DNA of 64,000 bases from Legionella parisiensis (lineage in GTDB: Bacteria; Pseudomonadota; Gammaproteobacteria; Legionellales; Legionellaceae), in NCBI RefSeq assembly GCF_001467945.1, contig NZ_LNYQ01000013.1:800850-864849 (forward strand). Direction: 5' to 3'. The translations under genes and the position numbers were made by a program. Numbering within the stretch: the first letter of the stretch is position 1; each line of letters begins with the position of its first letter. The notes below the pieces were generated by a model. It searched no databases. It saw only the letters and a list, made by a program, of their open reading frames with translations, and had not been told where the DNA came from. Below, in pieces: positions 61,529 to 64,000 of this stretch.

Positions 61529-62755
61529 ATGGATAAAAAGATACTGGGATGTTATTTACTTTTAACTTCAAGCTTGGTCATGGCTGAAGGTGGTCGATTT
61601 GACAATGAATTTTCGTGGGTGAACCCTGCTGATATGGGCAGAACAAAAAAATATGATGTTTCTGCTGGGGTTATTTATCCTATTGTCAATATTCCTCTTG
61701 ATGGGGTTCAAAATTTTCCTGCCGTTCCATCTAGATTTGCATTTGCACCGCTTAGCCAAAATGTTGATGTCAGTATCAGAGAAACTTATACCTTGCCAAG
61801 TGGAAAAATAACATATCGAATTAATAATAATTTTTTAGTGGGCGTTGTTGCGGGGCAAAGCTTCCTTAACGACTTAACTTATCCAGAGGGTTCGCCCTTG
61901 CGTTATTCAATATGGCGCTCGAAGCTCAATGGATATAATATTGCGCCTAATTTGGCATATCAATATAATGAAAAGTTTACCTTTGGTGTCGGCTTAGATA
62001 TTTTAAAAACAACGGCCGAACTAAATACAAACTTTGGATTTCCAAACTCTGCTGTCCCTCAATTTCGCTCTATTCCATTTACTCTTAAAGCAGATGGCTG
62101 GCAAGTTGGTTGGCATGCTGGTGTTGCAGTAAAACCATGGCTTGGTAGCTATATTTCATTAGGCTACTTTTCTGATCAAAATGTTCATTTAAGTGGACCT
62201 GCTTCTGTCGTAGGGGCCAGAGGCACTAGAGCTTCTGGAGATGCTACTGGGTCTGTAATAAGGCCTGATATGGTTCGCTTAGGAGTATTTCAAGCCCTTA
62301 ATGAAGAATTTGGCTTAATTGCACAATTAAGCTATGTTCACTGGTCAAACTTCCAAACCATCGTGGCTAACCTGCCGACATCAGTTAGTACTCAGCTTGG
62401 TGGAGTGACCCAGCTTACAGTCCCTTTGTATTATAGAAATGTATGGGTTACTGAATTTGGTGCGCGAAAAGTCATTAATAAAGTAACGATAATAGGATTA
62501 GCACGGTATGCGCAAACCCCTATTAATAATATCTTCAGAGATATTTCGCTACCTGAAAGCGACGCGTGGTCTTCTACTATCCGTGGCGAATATGCATTTT
62601 CTGATAACTTCAGTGCGTTTGGTCGATGGTCACACGTATTTCAGTTTAATGCTCCTATTTCTGCGCCGCCAAATACACCAGCGCGACCTTCATTAGTGGC
62701 AACAGCCACACCATGGGTAGATATTTTAGCAGTAGGCTTGACTTATAAAGGATAA
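61529..62755 (+). CDS. FadL-family outer-membrane transport protein (second copy)
   Basis: A 408-residue exported protein with signal peptide MDKKILGCYLLLTSSLVMA. FNPADMG-like hatch region (SWVNPADMGRTKKYDVSAG), strands such as NIAPNLAYQYNEKFTFGVGLDI and GWHAGVAVKPWLGSYISLGY, RPDMVRLGVFQAL, and the final strand WVDILAVGLTYKG. Same fold as 58983-60209, but sequence similarity between them is low, so they are old paralogues. GAGAAAATAT precedes the ATG. Confidence 0.85.
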   Translation: MDKKILGCYLLLTSSLVMAEGGRFDNEFSWVNPADMGRTKKYDVSAGVIYPIVNIPLDGVQNFPAVPSRFAFAPLSQNVDVSIRETYTLPSGKITYRINNNFLVGVVAGQSFLNDLTYPEGSPLRYSIWRSKLNGYNIAPNLAYQYNEKFTFGVGLDILKTTAELNTNFGFPNSAVPQFRSIPFTLKADGWQVGWHAGVAVKPWLGSYISLGYFSDQNVHLSGPASVVGARGTRASGDATGSVIRPDMVRLGVFQALNEEFGLIAQLSYVHWSNFQTIVANLPTSVSTQLGGVTQLTVPLYYRNVWVTEFGARKVINKVTIIGLARYAQTPINNIFRDISLPESDAWSSTIRGEYAFSDNFSAFGRWSHVFQFNAPISAPPNTPARPSLVATATPWVDILAVGLTYKG

Positions 62756-62801
62756 TACCTTTTTTGGCATCGTCAACTTAGCTTTTGAACATGATAAGTA
62801 G

Positions 62802-62872
62802 TATAGGGCTTTCGAATTTTAGGCGCAAAGAAGCTGTTCCGCAGCCGAACTCCAAATTTCTTAAGCCCTATA
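62802..62872. repeat. Imperfect inverted repeat downstream of the fadL-like gene
   Basis: tatagggctt (62802-62811) and aagccctata (62863-62872) are perfect reverse complements, with partial extra pairing inward (gaattt / aaattt). It may be a small mobile-element end or a terminator. It is 50 bases after the stop. Confidence 0.45.
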
Positions 62873-62949
62873 AAATCGACTTCTCTGATAAGAAACTGCA
62901 TTAGTGTAGCCCAAAGGCCACAGTAAAGAGATTTCTGGTTTTACTCATA

Positions 62950-63057
62950 GGCGCCAGGACGTTCTGAGCCCCCCTGCTGGTGATTTGAAACGAATAAGGC
63001 ATTTTTCCTTACTGCGTGTAGGTTGATGCCCATTTCCACCCGGTTATTAAGTCCTTT
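62950..63057 (-). pseudogene. Remnant of an IS6-type transposase (C-terminal part)
   Basis: Minus-strand reading gives GLNNRVE and, after a one-base shift, HQPTRSKEKCLIRFKSPAGG. NNRVEN-HQPTR...RFKS is the conserved C-terminal end of IS6/IS26-family transposases. The frame is broken and the rest is missing. Confidence 0.7.
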
Positions 63058-63089
63058 ATGTGAACGATACTTGGTATTTTTGTGCACCT

Positions 63090-63422
63090 GATGAATGGGG
63101 ATTCGTGCATTTACTAAGAAGCAAGGTTATATCACCGCGTTATGTGATTTGGGTAAATATAACATAAAGGTCGTTCAGGAGACGATTTGGGAGTATTAGA
63201 GGGTAAAAATCGTGTCTGTGTCGTCTGTATCGATTTAAGTAGTAGTTATCGTGCTTTGAAACGCTATTTTCCTAATGCAAAGATCGTTGCTGATCGTTTC
63301 CATCTCATTCGATTGTTGAATCAGATGAGTCTTCAGACTTATCAACAAATTGACCCTTAAATACAATATCAGCGCGGCTTATTGACTGCATTAAGAACGA
63401 ATGAAGGCTCTACACCAATTAA
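63090..63422 (+). pseudogene. Remnant of an ISL3-family transposase
   Basis: Fragments in two frames: DEW or FTKKQGYITALCDLGKYN, then GRSGDDLGVLEGKNRV, SSSYRALKRYFPNAK and IVADRFHLIRLLNQMS. These are the DDE region and the DRFH signature of ISL3 transposases. There is a frameshift near 63180 and a TAA in the QQIDP*IQYQRGLL stretch. It stops directly before the left end of the next IS. Confidence 0.8.
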
Positions 63423-63425
63423 GGG

Positions 63426-63491
63426 GGCACTTTAATCAACTTAGTCTAAACTAAGTCCTTGATTTAGCGATCAAAAGGAGATTAAAGTGCC
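63426..63491 (+). promoter_or_regulatory. Inverted repeat that encloses the transposase ribosome site and start
   Basis: ggcactttaatc (63426-63437) pairs perfectly with gattaaagtgcc (63480-63491), which includes the GTG start; the AAGGAG ribosome site (63475-63480) lies at the edge. Inside is a second stem acttag/ctaagt (63439-63456). In mRNA read in from outside, the start would be folded away. Confidence 0.6.
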
Positions 63492-64000
63492 GAAGTACAA
63501 TCTTATCCTAAATTTACCTGGATTTTCCATAGTAAAAGTGAGCGGATATCAACCATTATTATTAGATGTAAGCTATAATCGCTTAGCTCGCTGTGGCCAT
63601 TGCCAAAGTAAGAGTGTACGCAAGAAATCATCGTATGTCAGGACAGTGCATCATGAGTTAATAGGGCATCGTCGAAGTATATTGAGGTTTAAAGCCTATA
63701 AGCTATATTGTCATGCTTGTTGTCGTTATGGTAATCAACAATTCCCCGGTATCAATAAACATCAACGCGCTACTTGGAGAGCTCAAGCGGCAGTGTTTCA
63801 TGAGCATAGCCGAGGAGTATCGCAAAAGGACTTATCTGAGCGCTATAAGAAAGGCAAAGCCACTATAGAGCGCTGGTATCAGCGCCATTATGAAGAGCAA
63901 CACAGAGAGTTAATCAATAAACCCTGTCCGCTAGTATTGGGTATTGATGAACATTTCTTTAGTAAAAAAGAAGGATTTGCTACGACCTTTTGCGACCTAA
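63487..64000 (+). CDS. ISL3-family transposase (3' end beyond the window)
   Basis: The frame is open from GTG 63487 to the end of the window (171 codons). Start MPKYNLILNLPGFSIVKVSG, then the zinc-finger motif CGHCQSKSVRKK (Cys pair) and CHACCRYG, a helix-turn-helix region (GVSQKDLSERYKKGKATIERW) and the first catalytic Asp in VLGIDEHFFSKKEGFATTFCD. AAGGAGATTAAA precedes the GTG. It is likely functional as far as can be seen. Confidence 0.9.
   Translation, partial: MPKYNLILNLPGFSIVKVSGYQPLLLDVSYNRLARCGHCQSKSVRKKSSYVRTVHHELIGHRRSILRFKAYKLYCHACCRYGNQQFPGINKHQRATWRAQAAVFHEHSRGVSQKDLSERYKKGKATIERWYQRHYEEQHRELINKPCPLVLGIDEHFFSKKEGFATTFCDL

Larger units (their letters stand above)
63426..64000 (+). 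mobile_element. Left part of an ISL3-type insertion sequence (continues beyond the window)
   Basis: Begins around ggcactttaatc (63426), directly after the older ISL3 relic, and carries the transposase from 63487. The right end is outside the window. Confidence 0.75.

Noticed and set aside
1..64000. CRISPR array or rRNA
   Set aside because: No regularly spaced direct repeats of 25-40 bases and no rRNA-like stretch seen. The Cys-hexad gene has short codon repeats, but these are coding.

Overview
The window looks like a chromosomal accessory region of a Legionella species other than L. pneumophila. The reasons are AT-rich DNA, a dense set of proteins with eukaryotic-like domains typical of Dot/Icm type IV effectors (OTU, RhoGAP, VPS9-like, ankyrin/U-box, CE-clan protease, UbiB-like kinase), two copies of the Legionella PmrA motif CTTAATATT before one effector gene, and ordinary gamma-proteobacterial housekeeping genes (htpX, corA, argF, trmL, mltA). 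The species assignment is inference; no database was searched.

Layout. 1-7.7 kb: effector-like genes (a partial unknown, a LepB/HipA-like kinase-fold protein, an OTU-like deubiquitinase) with small ORFs, a release-factor-like protein and a cysteine dioxygenase. 7.7-8.1 kb: degenerate palindromic repeats. 8.1-13.4 kb: a secreted protein, a DUF3309 peptide, a RhoGAP-like effector, DUF1428, HtpX and CorA. 13.6-19.1 kb: a histidine kinase/response regulator pair, an amino-acid binding lipoprotein followed by argF, trmL and a YdjM-like membrane protein. 19.2-22.9 kb: a candidate CE-clan cysteine protease with two C-terminal NPLYE motifs, then an adc-patatin operon. 23.1-25.1 kb: a three-gene RiPP cluster (Cys-every-six-residues precursor, DUF692/MNIO enzyme, DUF2063 partner) of the bufferin/HvfABC type. 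25.4-35 kb: a secreted protein, a VPS9-like effector, a fungal-like GH72 enzyme between roughly 290-bp direct repeats, MltA and another effector-like protein.

35-48.8 kb: a beta-propeller protein, an alternative oxidase missing four residues that should carry an iron-ligand glutamate, TehB, DUF4169, a ceramidase-like membrane protein, a decayed SDR gene, an S51 peptidase, a stand-alone A-PCP-C NRPS module, an L,D-transpeptidase, an amine-oxidase remnant and an epimerase-SPW-VKOR fusion. At 48.93 kb lies the 3' end of a tRNA with no 5' half, a possible integration boundary. 49.7-58.7 kb: two PmrA-like boxes followed by two large, closely spaced effector genes: a 1859-residue protein combining a papain-like Cys-His-Asp region, an M48-like region that lost HExxH, and a C-terminal UbiB/ADCK-like kinase region; and a 1094-residue ankyrin protein with four U-box-like segments.

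58.9-64 kb: two divergent FadL-family outer-membrane proteins around a cold-shock gene, then a pile of insertion sequences (IS6-type relic, ISL3 relic, and the 5' part of an intact ISL3 transposase whose ribosome site and start lie in a 12-bp inverted repeat).

The most unusual items are the multidomain 1859-residue protein with its ankyrin/U-box neighbour, the hexad-repeat RiPP metallophore cluster, the ligand-deleted alternative oxidase, and the NPLYE-tailed CE-clan protease candidate.
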